DNA from: Larix kaempferi
Taxonomy: Eukaryota > Streptophyta > Pinopsida > Pinales > Pinaceae
Reading direction: 5' to 3'
Assembly: GCA_027924585.1 (NCBI GenBank)
Contig: BSBM01000007.1
Coordinates: 8,070,001-8,134,000 of the forward strand
DNA length: 64,000 nt
The translations under genes and the position numbers were made by a program. Position 1 is the stretch's first letter, and every line of letters begins with the position of its first letter. Positions 51,256-61,020 of the stretch are shown here, piece by piece. Below the pieces are notes generated by a model. That model did not search any database, was not told the DNA's origin, and saw only the letters and a list, made by a program, of their open reading frames with translations.

Positions 51256-53055
51256 TTACAGCACCAAAGGGGGTTGTTGAGGTTGGGGAGGGTTGGGGGG
51301 TGCTTGGGGAGCCGCATGCCCTTGGCGATGGGCCTCATTAACCCAGAGTTGTCGAGCTCGCTCCAAGTGTGGGCAAGCGTGTGTGTAATGTCCATAGACC
51401 CCGCAAATAGAACAAGGGTGGTTCGTTCGCAAATTGGGGTTTTTAGCCTGCTTGGGCAGGCGATCAGGGTTCTGGTTAGCGGGGGCTGCATTGTTGTTGT
51501 CGGGGGGATTAGCCGGTTGACCAGCTTGGTCTGCAGGTTGGTTGTTCCCCCGATTACGGCCCTTGCCGCGGTTCTGTTGGCCCTGGTTACGTTGGTTGTT
51601 CTGGTTTTGCTGCGGGTTTTGTTGGGCGTAAACTTGCCCTTGGGCAGCAGGTGGATTTTGAGGTTGCGCAGGTGCGGGAGCGGGCTGCGGAGGATGGTAT
51701 GCAGGTTGAGGCTGAGCAGGTGCAGCAACTTGAGGGGGTTGCTGATATGGCTGCGGAGCAGGTTGTGGGTTTGCCGCAGGGGCTGCCTGTGGCGTATAAT
51801 AAGCGGGTTGGGTTTGTGGAAGCGCAGGAGCGGGGGCAGCCTGCTGATGGTAGTAAGGCTGAGGGGCGACTGGGGGAGCATAAGCAGGAGTCGCATACCC
51901 AAAGCACTGAGGTGGACATGAGGGTCCATGGGAATGGTGATGTGTCATGTGAGCATACGAGTTAGTTGCTCCAGACTGTGAGGTAGCCCGCGACAGGTCG
52001 GGGCCAGGGGTAGGACGTGCTATAGAAAATGGTTGGGGATGCGAAGAAACACGGCCAATGATACCATCTGCAGTGTGGGATGCCCCCGGCGCATCATGCT
52101 GGGAGGACTCGCCACGAGGGGTGTCAAGTATAATGGTATAAAGGTAACCCGATTGGGCGTAAATGAGGTCGAACTGTTGGGCCTTAAGGATGGCTTCTTC
52201 TTCAGACTGGGGTCTTTCTGAGGCCACATCCTTAGCGATAACAGGGAGAAGGGATTTGAGGAACCAATCTAGGAAGATACGGTCGTCAAGTTTGATCTTG
52301 CATAAGCTACGGCGTCGACGCCACTCATGGATGTGGTCCGTGATATGGGTAGCCGTGTTTTGTCTACAAGATAGAAGGATCTCAACGCCCGCGTCATAGC
52401 GGACAGGCAACTGGAAGAACTGTAGGAAGGTCGAGGCCAGGGAAGCAAAGGTGGCATGGGTCCCATGAGGTTGCTCGATATACCACTTGGCTGCAGAGCC
52501 AGTGAAGGTGCGCTGTAAGAGACGGAGGTGAACAGAGTCATCCACTATGGAGTTAGAGGAACACCATAGGTGGAAAGACATGATATGGTTTTGTGGGTCC
52601 TCACCGGCCTTGCCCTCGAACTTAGGGATGTCAGAGGGTAGTTTGGTAGGCATATGAGGCCATGTAGGGTCGTGTCGAATAGGATCATTGGTCAGTCTGG
52701 CCAGGTCATGTAGGTTGAGGCTAGCCATGAATGGCAAACTGGAAGAAGGATGTGACACAGTAGTGGGTTGGACCGAGTTGGGGCCAGTGCCCCCAAGTCG
52801 AGGGACAAGATTTAGGGTGGTGCCCTCAAGTGGGGGAACTGAGGTAGTGGAGGATGGTCCAGCACCACCATGGGTAGTGTGAGCCACTGATGTAGTGGGG
52901 ATAGGTATTCCCACTGCGGGAATAGGTACTGTGAGGGGAACGGTAGATGGGTGCCCCATGGAGGGCATACCCAAAACAGGTGTAGTAACTGGTGTAGTGG
53001 TGGATGTGCCACCAATAGTCCCTATGACAAACGGAGTGGAAGTCGTGTCAGCCAT
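51256..53055 (-). CDS. Gag polyprotein of the inverted-LTR unit, 599 codons intact
   Basis: The capsid and nucleocapsid protein. After a Thr/Pro-rich N-terminus (about 110 residues) comes the gag domain: DIPKFEGKAGEDPQNHIMSF, LRLLQRTFTGSAAKWYIEQP, FASLASTFLQFFQLPVRYDA and LCKIKLDDRIFLDWFLKSLL. The C-terminal third is a Gln/Pro/Ala-rich tract (QPQPAYHPPQPAPAPAQPQN type), then a basic segment and one intact CCHC knuckle, CSICGVYGHYTHAC. The ATG at 53055-53053 is the first in a frame that begins just after stops. It uses GC-rich codons, unlike the AT-rich surroundings. Intactness over 599 codons suggests recent activity. Confidence 0.9.
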   Translation of the reverse strand: MADTTSTPFVIGTIGGTSTTTPVTTPVLGMPSMGHPSTVPLTVPIPAVGIPIPTTSVAHTTHGGAGPSSTTSVPPLEGTTLNLVPRLGGTGPNSVQPTTVSHPSSSLPFMASLNLHDLARLTNDPIRHDPTWPHMPTKLPSDIPKFEGKAGEDPQNHIMSFHLWCSSNSIVDDSVHLRLLQRTFTGSAAKWYIEQPHGTHATFASLASTFLQFFQLPVRYDAGVEILLSCRQNTATHITDHIHEWRRRRSLCKIKLDDRIFLDWFLKSLLPVIAKDVASERPQSEEEAILKAQQFDLIYAQSGYLYTIILDTPRGESSQHDAPGASHTADGIIGRVSSHPQPFSIARPTPGPDLSRATSQSGATNSYAHMTHHHSHGPSCPPQCFGYATPAYAPPVAPQPYYHQQAAPAPALPQTQPAYYTPQAAPAANPQPAPQPYQQPPQVAAPAQPQPAYHPPQPAPAPAQPQNPPAAQGQVYAQQNPQQNQNNQRNQGQQNRGKGRNRGNNQPADQAGQPANPPDNNNAAPANQNPDRLPKQAKNPNLRTNHPCSICGVYGHYTHACPHLERARQLWVNEAHRQGHAAPQAPPNPPQPQQPPLVL

Positions 53056-54389
53056 GGGGCTAGTAGGGGCAGTGTAAATAGGGTTCTCAGACTCTTCGTC
53101 AGAATTGGAGGTAAAGTAAGGGGCGTCACTACCTGGTGACGGAGTCCTACGTCGCTGACGAGTGGAGTCAAGTGACAGGGCTCTAGATCTGTGATGAATG
53201 GTATCAACAGATGATGATCAGAATATATGATGGGTGGTGTCAAGAGAACCGTGCTGTGGGGGCTCGCCCCTGAGGCGCCGAGAATGTCTCGGGGACTCAA
53301 TGGTGACAGATGGTGTCAAATCTCTGTGGGTTGAGGTGAGTATAAAAATAGCTCAAAAATCCTAACGCAACCGAGTGTGCAGAAGGAGAGCGAAAAAACA
53401 AGGCACTCAGGCCAACAACCAACTCAAAACACCCACTGCAGCAGCTGTGCTACAATAGGTGAAGTAACAACAAAGATGGTCAGAATACCAACAAGCAGCA
53501 GGTTTCCTAAAAAAGAAAAATGGTGGACTCACTAGACCAAAGGGAGGTAAAGGAGCATGCAGAACACCTAGCTAAAAGTATTCTAACTCAACTAAACATA
53601 TCCTCTGCAAGGTGATGAAATCCAAGTCAGACAATATGAGTAGGAAAGCCAAGTGGCTATGGTATCCCCCTACCGGGAGGGACACCGGGTAGTCAATCCT
53701 AGAAGAATGGCAACTAAGATACCCCGTTCATGACACGTCCAAAAAGGTGAATCTGCCGTTTAGTTCGTTGACCGCAATACCCCTATACAGGGATATCCCG
53801 CGAACCGCGAAAGGTAGCCCTTCGGTTACTGAATGGAGTGCGGTATTCCACTCAGGCCTCCGGAACCAGTCTCCCGACTTCAACCCTCCTAAGGGAGAGG
53901 CCCTCTGATAAACTGGTCGTGACCGTGCCAAAAAGTACTAGGGGATTTTGGTTCCCTATTTGGACAACAACTATGTCTCAAGTGAAAGTGACCGAGGGGT
54001 GTTATTGGAAGCCTATCCCCCCGACCCTACCTAACTACAATGATTCTTTTGTGTTCCCCAAGTGGGGTTAGAATGTTGGTTTAATTAGGTACTTTTTAAG
54101 GCTCACTTGATTTATGTGACAGAGTGTGCTCGTGAGGTGATGAACCAAAAATAGATGTGCCACAAGGGGGGCAACTTCCTACTACCAATAATACTGAAAT
54201 TGAAACTTTTACTTGCAAAATTTTCTGAATTAAAAATACTGAAATTTTAAAAGAATTCTGTAAAGGAAACATAAATTATATTGCAGAAAGGCTGTAAGGA
54301 AGTGGAACTGCAGGTAGGACAGAGGGCTGTTCAGATGCAGAAAATATTGCAGCAAAAGGGGCTGGGCTCAAAACAGGAAAAATGCAGAA
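53056..54389 (-). other. Long leader between primer-binding site and gag
   Basis: No coding region is recognised. It contains imperfect palindromes (for example around 53815-53900, with tccggaa and ctcccgactt) and ends in the repeat array at 54390. A long untranslated leader is usual in Tat elements. Confidence 0.5.
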
Positions 54390-54770
54390 ATCAGACCGCG
54401 GGTCTGTGGCGAATCAGAACAGGCCGACCGCGGGTTTGAGGGAAACAGCGGCGGTCAGGTCGCGGCTATCGGGCCAACAGAGGCAGTCGGGACGCAGGAA
54501 ATAGGGAAAAAGACGCAGTCGGGTCGTGGCAGAAAGGCTAACAGGCGCAGTCGGGATGCATGAAAGAGGCAGAAAGCCACAGTCGGGACGCGGGAAAAAG
54601 GCCGACAGGCGCAGTCAGATCGCGGCAAACAGGCTGATTAGCCACGGTCGGATCGCAGGTAACAGACTTGAATCCGCCGGTGGGGCGTCGGAAGCAGTCT
54701 GAGAGCCGCGGTCGGATCGCAGGTAAAGGCCTGAAAGGCGCGGTCGGGACGCGACTGCAGATGGAAAAAA
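54390..54770 (-). repeat. GCAGTCGGG/CCGCGGTCGG minisatellite in the gag leader
   Basis: About ten units of ~32-36 bp. Plus-strand cores are accgcgggtct, gcggtcaggtcgcgg, gcagtcgggacgcagg and gccgcggtcggatcgcagg, with aaaggc or acaggc spacers. It resembles the CCGCGGTCGG array near the other LTR (45940-46240), in the same plus-strand sense. Confidence 0.8.
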
Positions 54771-54840
54771 CGCGGTATGCGGCGGCCGAAAGGGACAGCT
54801 GAAAGGAAAAAATTTAAAACAGAAACCAGAAATTCAAAAT

Positions 54841-54859
54841 CTAGGGGAGTCGCCAAAAC
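54841..54859 (-). other. Primer-binding site TGGCGACTCC of the right half
   Basis: On the minus strand the LTR ends CTAGCTACA, followed by GTTT and TGGCGACTCCCCTAG. The phrase TTTGGCGACTCC is the primer-binding region seen in many Tat-type Gypsy elements. It identifies the adjoining LTR as a true 5' LTR for the minus-strand genes. The left LTR has only GTTT in common. Confidence 0.75.
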
Positions 54860-55584
54860 TGTAGCTAGGGTTTTACCCCTAGCTTGTGCAAATGAGAACC
54901 TACTAAGGAGAATGGACTCCTTAGTAGCAGTTCAGTAAATGTAAATAACTAAGCTAAAACAAAAATTAAATTACTTCTAAAACATTGCATGAAACATAAA
55001 CAAAAGATATAAAAAAGTGGTTTTATATATTGATATTACCTCCAATGTGGAGGTTGGTGAAGCCCTTTGCAGTGTCCAAGAGGATGCTCCAAGCTTCAAT
55101 ATGCTCCTTCTCCTTCTCCAATGATGGGAATGGGCCAAAGGTGGCTCTCAAGGTGAAAATAGTTCAATGGTGAACTAGGGTTTCGAGAGAGATTTTGGCA
55201 GAGTAAGGGTGCTTGTGATTGTGGATATGGAATAAGGGATCTCCATCACCTATTTATAGTTTTTTGGTGGTGGAGTGCTGACCCATGGTTTTAGGAAACA
55301 CATGGTTTTGGGCAGCTGTATAGGGTTTTTTCCTCCTTTTCCTCATTATTTTATATTTTTTATTCCCTTTTTAGGGGATTTTTGCTATTTTTGGAGGAAA
55401 AGGGGGTTTTTTAGCCTTTTTTAGGCTATTTTGATGGTTTTGTGGCCTTTTGGAGGCATTTTAGGCCTTTTGGAGGCTTTTTAGTGGGATTTTTTGGGAT
55501 TTTAGGGAAAATATGGTAGGAAAATGGACAAACGAGCCATATAATGTGGTAGATGAGGTAGTGAGCACTTTTTGGGTGTTAACA
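54860..55584 (-). repeat. Right LTR of the inverted-LTR unit (minus orientation)
   Basis: 725 bp, the reverse complement of 44104-44828 with only a few differences seen (for example gggattttttgggat against the left ataatatccc region, and ctgttttagc against tttgttttagc). It carries the same TATA box and splice donor, pointing toward gag. Confidence 0.9.
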
Positions 55585-55589
55585 GCCGC
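55585..55589. repeat. Target-site duplication GCCGC (right copy)
   Basis: Matches 44099-44103. It directly follows ...GTGTTAACA. Confidence 0.9.
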
Positions 55590-56410
55590 GCTACTACTAC
55601 CAATTAAATTCTGCGGTGTCGACGTACTCGACGGTGTCGAAGTAGTGTTTCTTGCTGGTTGAGAGCTAGTGAGCAGAGGTGTGGGTACGTGGGTGCTGGG
55701 GTTTGGTCCTGCCTCTATCCTGGGCGTAGCCTGCTCGTTCCTATCAAGACTGTGAGGTCACTTCGTCCCGTGTGGCCTTCCTTCACGGTCTTGCAGTCCA
55801 ATCATAGCAGGACCTTCTCCTATCCTCTGCCTCTTTTCTTGTCGGAACCTTGCTCCTCCCCTCGTAAGGCCACTTTCTTCCTTGACTTCGCTCATAGTCT
55901 CCTCATGGTCTGCACCCATCTACCCCTTTACCATTCCATGTACCATTCCCCAACAGTCGCGGTACCCGTGGCTTCCTCCCACTAGGCTGTCTACTGATCA
56001 AGGTGCATCTTCAATATACCTTTCTCGCAGATTAGCTTCTTAATCGACAGCATAAACCTTCCCCTCAGTCCGTCAAATAAGTATCTTTCAGCTTCACTAT
56101 AGGATTTCTTCGTGTCGACTGCAAATTCCGTGATATATCCTTCCAAGATGCTATCAAGCCGAACTTCGACAGCCCGCGATGCCTTATTATTGACTTCCTG
56201 CAATTCCTGAATCAATTCTGGGGTCCAAGTCATCAGTTCACCACCCTGGAAATTCCTCTTCTGGAAGGTCAGCTTCAACAACCATTCATATAGAATGACC
56301 GGAAATTCACAGAAAAACCATTCATGCGGTCCATCGTGAATATATCTTTCCACCCAGTGATCTACCATCAATCGCGTATTCTGACTTTCTTCTTCAACGA
56401 ACTCCTGCAA
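55590..56410 (-). pseudogene. N-terminal gag region / leader ORF of the 24-kb element
   Basis: The frame 56410-55991 (139 codons) starts MQEFVEEESQNTRLMVDHWV and includes HEWFFCEFPVILYEWLLKLT and YLFDGLRGRFMLSIKKLICE. I do not recognise a family. It lies 90 bp inside the primer-binding site, where gag or a pre-gag ORF is expected. Between its stop (55991) and the inserted unit (55585), the frame is broken by several stops, leading into the gag capsid that continues at 44103. It is either the N-terminal part of gag or a separate leader ORF. Confidence 0.5.
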
Positions 56411-56483
56411 CTTCTGATGGAACTATTTTTGTATCTCCAGCTTCGTCGGGTGCCACAACATGACCTCCTCTTACTCTTCACAT

Positions 56484-56502
56484 GGTCTCAACAACGGAAC
56501 CA
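56484..56502 (-). other. Primer-binding site of the 24-kb Gypsy element
   Basis: On the minus strand, two bases after the LTR end (GGTCAACA), TGGTTCCGTTGTTGAGACC is a degenerate form of TGGCGCCGTTGCCGGGGA, the tRNA-Asp-type site common in Athila and other Gypsy elements. It sets the minus orientation of the element. Confidence 0.65.
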
Positions 56503-56504
56503 TT

Positions 56505-57348
56505 TGTTGACCGAATCGTGACCTCACAGTCGACAGGGGTCCACCAACTGTCGACACATACTGTAGTCTCCCTGGGCACCAGCCTAGGCAGGTTTGAGCC
56601 CACCCAGCAACACCCGTAGAGTAGATGAGGTCTCACCCGAGGCGTCCAGGAAGGGCAAGTGAAACCATGTTTCCGCCGAGGGAGGAGGGGAGTTGCGACA
56701 GTATGATACCAACGTCAATTATAAATATTCATCATGAAGTTCTAGCACATCACTTTAATCACATCATTTTAACATTACCATAGACAGAGATCGCACATTG
56801 CTTTAATCGCAGCATTTAACATTATAGTAACCAGATGTCTATAACATATTATTGCATCATTCACATCTTAGCGACAAAAATAGATAATTGCATTAAGAAA
56901 AGGAAATAACATAAGTATCGAGTGACATTACACATAGATTGCACCAAATCATCATCCTTATATTACTGTGGAAAACCAAAAGCAGTACATAAACCTCTGC
57001 GCAACTCCCGCATTATCTCTTTGTCAATCTCCACATATAGCTCTATCTCTATCCTCTATCCATCGACTCTCCCTAACACTTACAATTCTCATCTATTTAT
57101 AGGCTTCCGCCAATTACAATACTTTTCCACTTTCCTAACTGACACTTAAGGACAATTGACTAATTGACTTGGTCTAATGACCCAAAAACCCGCATACCAT
57201 GGTATAATTACAAAATACATGACCCAAGTGACCCAAAACCCGCCAACTGCGGTATCCTTTGGCACAAAGTACTCCTTTTGCGCCTTCATCCAACGTGTCA
57301 CAGCATCAGCAGTACCGCGATCTTTCCCCATCAAACCGCCTGCCAACA
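56505..57348 (-). repeat. 5' LTR of the 24-kb Gypsy element
   Basis: 844 bp, on the plus strand TGTTGACCGAATCG...CTGCCAACA. It has the same length as 33022-33865, with scattered substitutions (for example ataccgcagtctccctagg against atactgtagtctccctggg). Confidence 0.93.
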
Positions 57349-57353
57349 GTTAC
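57349..57353. repeat. Target-site duplication GTTAC (right copy)
   Basis: Matches 33017-33021. Confidence 0.92.
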
Positions 57354-57790
57354 AACAGTATGTAATGGACTATTGTACCTCTATGTGCAGCGGTAGTAAT
57401 GGCAGACATTGCTTCCAAAAATGATGTCTCTCTACTTTTACAGAATCCACATCTATGACAAACTGGTCATCACTACTATATACTTGGGGTTATTTTAGAT
57501 GGAAGGCCCTAATAGAAGCCTCCATGCAAAAAGATTTGACATCAGCACCACAATACCCCACACAAACTGTTGCAAGTTCCTTCCTTAATTCCTCTGATAT
57601 AGGTTCCTTACACTTTATTGTGTGTATCTATAAAATGTAATATCGTGCCTTACAATTAGGTAAAGGAAACACAAACTCACGATCAAACCGACCAGGATGA
57701 TAGAGAGCCCCATCAATGGCATCAATCTTGTTAGTAGCTTCAATGAGAACTACTTGACCTCGAGAATAAAACCATCCATAAGATGAAGAG
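57349..57790 (-). pseudogene. ATAD2-like AAA ATPase relic, upstream part of the interrupted exon
   Basis: Minus-strand reading: LMDG, then (after a 1-base shift) SRGQVVLIEATNKIDAIDGAL, HPGRFDREFVFPLP, which is the AAA second region of homology with its Arg finger region, a stop, ISEELRKELATVCVGYCGAD and VKSFCMEASIRAF, a stop, then QVYSSDDQFVIDVDSVKVER and (after another shift) EAMSAITTAAHRGTIVHY. This follows the order of the first AAA module of plant ATAD2 homologues. It ends at the GTTAC duplication. The next residues, LVRFPFLQGHMDKI, lie at 33021 on the far side of the retrotransposon. The Walker A part should lie above 57790 but is not visible. Besides the insertion, two stops and at least two shifts show the gene was already decaying or decayed afterwards. 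Confidence 0.88.
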
Positions 57791-60700
57791 ATTTCAAAAG
57801 TTTCCTAGCAATTTATGAGTTCTACGTGGCACCTTCATACATGGAAAGAAGATAACCATTGTAACTAATTTTCTAATCTAGTGGAAGAGGAGAAAATGTA
57901 TGATTTAGTTGGAAGCAAGAAAGATAACATTAAATCTTAACAAGACATCACACACAAATTTGGATTGCAACAATGAATGTGACTACTTCCAATCGTAAAA
58001 GTGGTATATCCTACCCAATTCGTGCTATAGGAATGTACATAGAAGGCCTAGGAATCCTTATTCTGAGGCTCATTACCAAATATAAGGTTCTAATTCTCCA
58101 ATAGAGAAACTTCATCTATTGAGGGTTTATTTAACTATTCTCTTAACATAATATTTTCTTTTTGTGTGAAGTCTATAAATCAAGTTACAACTTTGTAGAC
58201 ACATTGAAATATGGAACTAAGTTTTCAAGAAAAGAGATGCAGAGCAAGAGTTTCCAAGTTAATTCATTTGAATGCACTTACAGCAGGTAGAAAACTACTC
58301 AAATTTCCTCTACCTGACATAAATTGTAACTGAAGATAGATTCAATCAACCCCCCAATCCTGAACTCCTCGTGATGTATTTATGTCTTGGATGTATATCA
58401 AGTATTCATTAGTTTACACATTGTGTATGATCTTGTAAATGTTGTCTCTCAACAATGTAGACCTAGACTCAAAATATCAAGTGTCCTGAAATACCACTAG
58501 AAATCTACATCCTATGTCTTGTCCACAACCTAATCCCCTATATGATATGGCATGTCCAATAACTTCTATAAAATGAGCTAGTAAAAGTAAAATTTTGTTT
58601 GACCCATTATTCTGCCCTGACGTTACATGTAAAAGCATAGTTAAAAAAATTGTGACAATACTGTAATGTACGGGAATTCGAATGGTAAACCATCAAATAA
58701 ATGCAATGGATACGGTTATAACAACACATAATACAATACAGCTTAAATACTTAACAAAAGAAGAAAATGGAAAAAGAATAGAAAATAAATCATAAACAAG
58801 CAATCCTAAACACTATCCTTGTATTGGCAAACATTAACTACCTACAATACCAACTGACCTCTAGAAGGTGATATCCTTGTATTGGAAAACACTTCTTGAA
58901 GAGTGTTAGTTGCATGCATGATCTCCATATATTCCTTGGTAACTATAGCTCCCGAGGGCCTGTAAAATGTATAATAGGTTGTTTCATGGATTAGAAATGT
59001 CATTGATATATTTTTTCACCACAAAATTGAGTATATTTTGAGTTTTTTTTCCTATTGGTTGATTTTGACCAAGTCCTGAACTGAGTTTTACTGACCCTAG
59101 GCCAGCTGAGTCTTTTCAAATTAGAGTCTAACAACTTTGATAATAGAGACTATTCAAAAGATCTAGTTGTTTGCTTCTACCTTCTATAGATAAGGATATT
59201 GAACATGTAGTTGGAGAAGGTTACATAGGAGGCATCTTCTATTTAAGTATCAGCCATTTTGAACCAAGATTTGTCGATCCTAGGCTAGTGGGATCTTTGC
59301 CAAGTATGAGTTGATCAACTTTGATACTAGAGACTTCAAAAGATCTGGATGTTTGCTTCTACCTTCTATATATAATAATTTCAACATATAGCTCGAGATG
59401 GTTATGCACAGACGACCATCTTTGAACATATAGAAAGGGAACATCTAAAAATATTGGTCAAGTATCAGTCATTCTCATGTATAATTGATTAGAAGCATAA
59501 CTCTAACTAGGATGGCCATATTACTTATCATAGATCACTGAGAAATTTCCCGTTCCCTCAAGCCTCCAGACATCCACCACAGAGATATTGCAGACCCTCT
59601 CAACACATCAATATCACACTAACTAGAGCCTTGATATTGCTTTACCAATTTATTTATTGATTTAGTAGTTCAGCTTTGAATTCTAGAAGAGACCACTTTC
59701 TTGTGGACTCTAATTGATAGATAGCCAGGACACAAATTTATGAAGCCAAGAGTTTAGACCCAAATGTGCAAACTACAAAACTAACTGAACGTTCTAGCTT
59801 ATCCAAGTGATTTCGAAAAGAATTACTCCATGCCATATGAACTTCTAGCAATCTACAATATGTATTTTAATATTTCCTCGTGATGTATATGGATCAGGGA
59901 ACAAGTACGTACATTTTTACCTCTTGTTTTCTAAAAGGCCATTTGTTAGTGAAGTCTTGGTTATATGCCATAATTCTAATAATGATTTTCCTAGATATAA
60001 ACAACTATAATGCTAAATATTCCTAGATGGTAGAAAATAACTCATCTATTGGACTTTTGCTACTACAATCCATCTCAATTCTATTTTTCATAATTCTTTA
60101 AAGGATTTTATTATTTTAATTTCAAATTTTCACCTTGATCCTCTGCTTCTATTCCACAAACAATCTCCAATTTAAAAATGCTAAATAATATCTGCTTATT
60201 CTCACTGGTTCCTCCTCGATATTCCTAATTCCCTAGATGAACCCTTTGTCTATCAATGTTTTTCTTATGGTTTTACAACTCCAATTTCTTGCTTGATCCT
60301 AAATTTCTCAGGTTTTTCCAGTTCCAATATTAGCTTGATCTTATATGTCCATAATAGGAATGGTGTTTTAGGAATCCTTAGAAATGATAGATAAGTTCAT
60401 GCTCTCCCATACAAGTGATAGAACTAAACAAGACTTCTAGATCATAGTTACATGTATCAATGATATATCACCAATAGTGAGACATATCACACAACCATAC
60501 CCTCAATGATATATCGCCACAAAAAAATCGTGATATTTTCTGATATTTTAATGTGTCACAATACATTCAATAAACCACGAAATTTTCAGTACATAGCACG
60601 ACTTGATGGAATTATCATCCTGTGGAGAAAAACACACCAAATTTTCAGATTAAAACCGCAGATTCAGGGTTTTTAGGTTCATTTTGCATTGTTGAGGAGG

Positions 60701-61020
60701 GTGAATAGCTCCAAGGAGGTTTGCGACGGTTTCCATTGAGAGAACAAAGGGAAATCTAGAGTTTTCTTTTCCATTAGCGGGGCATTTGTGGAGTGGGGAT
60801 TCACCAGTCACCACAATCCATACTAATGGTAATATTAAATGGTAAAATTAAATTCTTAAAAGGTAGGGTAAAAGTGGCATTCTCCTTATCTTTCATTTTC
60901 TATCATTTTTCTTAAATTTTTAACTTTACCATTAATTGTTTCAGGGTGTTTGAGAGTGCTTCCAACCCCATTGGACTTCATATGAAAAAAGTATACTTTA
61001 GATCCCATTCAGAATTCAAC
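57791..61020. other. AT-rich interval with one duplicated segment
   Basis: No gene is recognised. At about 59075-59250 and 59258-59435 a segment repeats with a spacing near 183 bp (shared words: cctaggc, actttgata, agatct, gtttgcttctaccttctata). The minus strand directly above 57790 may be an intron of the ATAD2-like gene. Confidence 0.5.

Larger units (their letters stand above)
44104..55584. mobile_element. 11.5-kb retroelement unit with inverted LTRs, PMD gene and gag-protease-RNase H
   Basis: The ends are 725-bp near-identical repeats in inverted orientation (44104-44828 plus, 54860-55584 minus), both starting TGTTAACACCC outward and ending CTAGCTACA inward, with GCCGC duplications. The left LTR leads into a leader with tandem repeats and a spliced PMD gene on the plus strand. 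The right LTR is followed by a primer-binding site and gag, protease and an archaeal-type RNase H on the minus strand. RT and integrase are absent. Gag/protease motifs, the extra RNase H and the PMD gene are traits of the Tat branch of Gypsy, in which an antisense PMD-like ORF is known. Inverted LTRs are not expected from reverse transcription. Confidence 0.85.
33022..57348 (-). mobile_element. 24.3-kb Ty3/Gypsy element carrying two nested insertions
   Basis: Two 844-bp direct LTRs (33022-33865, 56505-57348) with GTTAC duplications bound this element. On the minus strand it starts with a tRNA-Asp-like primer-binding site (56502-56484). It then runs through an N-terminal ORF, gag with zinc knuckles, protease, two further gag-like segments, RT, RNase H and integrase, and ends with a purine tract at 33878-33866. 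Without the insertions 38846-41921 and 44104-55584 it would be roughly 9.8 kb. No chromodomain is visible. The primer-binding site suggests the Athila/Tat side of Gypsy, but I cannot fix the lineage. Stops in PR and RT show it is inactive. The LTRs differ by several percent by eye, so it is older than its inserts. Confidence 0.92.

Noticed and set aside
51274-51965. Long plus-strand frame (215 codons) opposite gag
   Set aside because: It mirrors the GC-rich, Pro/Gln-rich gag tail on the other strand. The Leu/Arg-rich composition is what such antisense gives. No motif.
44104-55584. Classic terminal-inverted-repeat DNA transposon (Mutator-like with PMD)
   Set aside because: Mutator-like elements make 8-9-bp duplications. 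Here the duplication is 5 bp, the ends are TG...CA, a retroelement primer-binding site follows one repeat, and gag and protease are inside. No transposase is visible.
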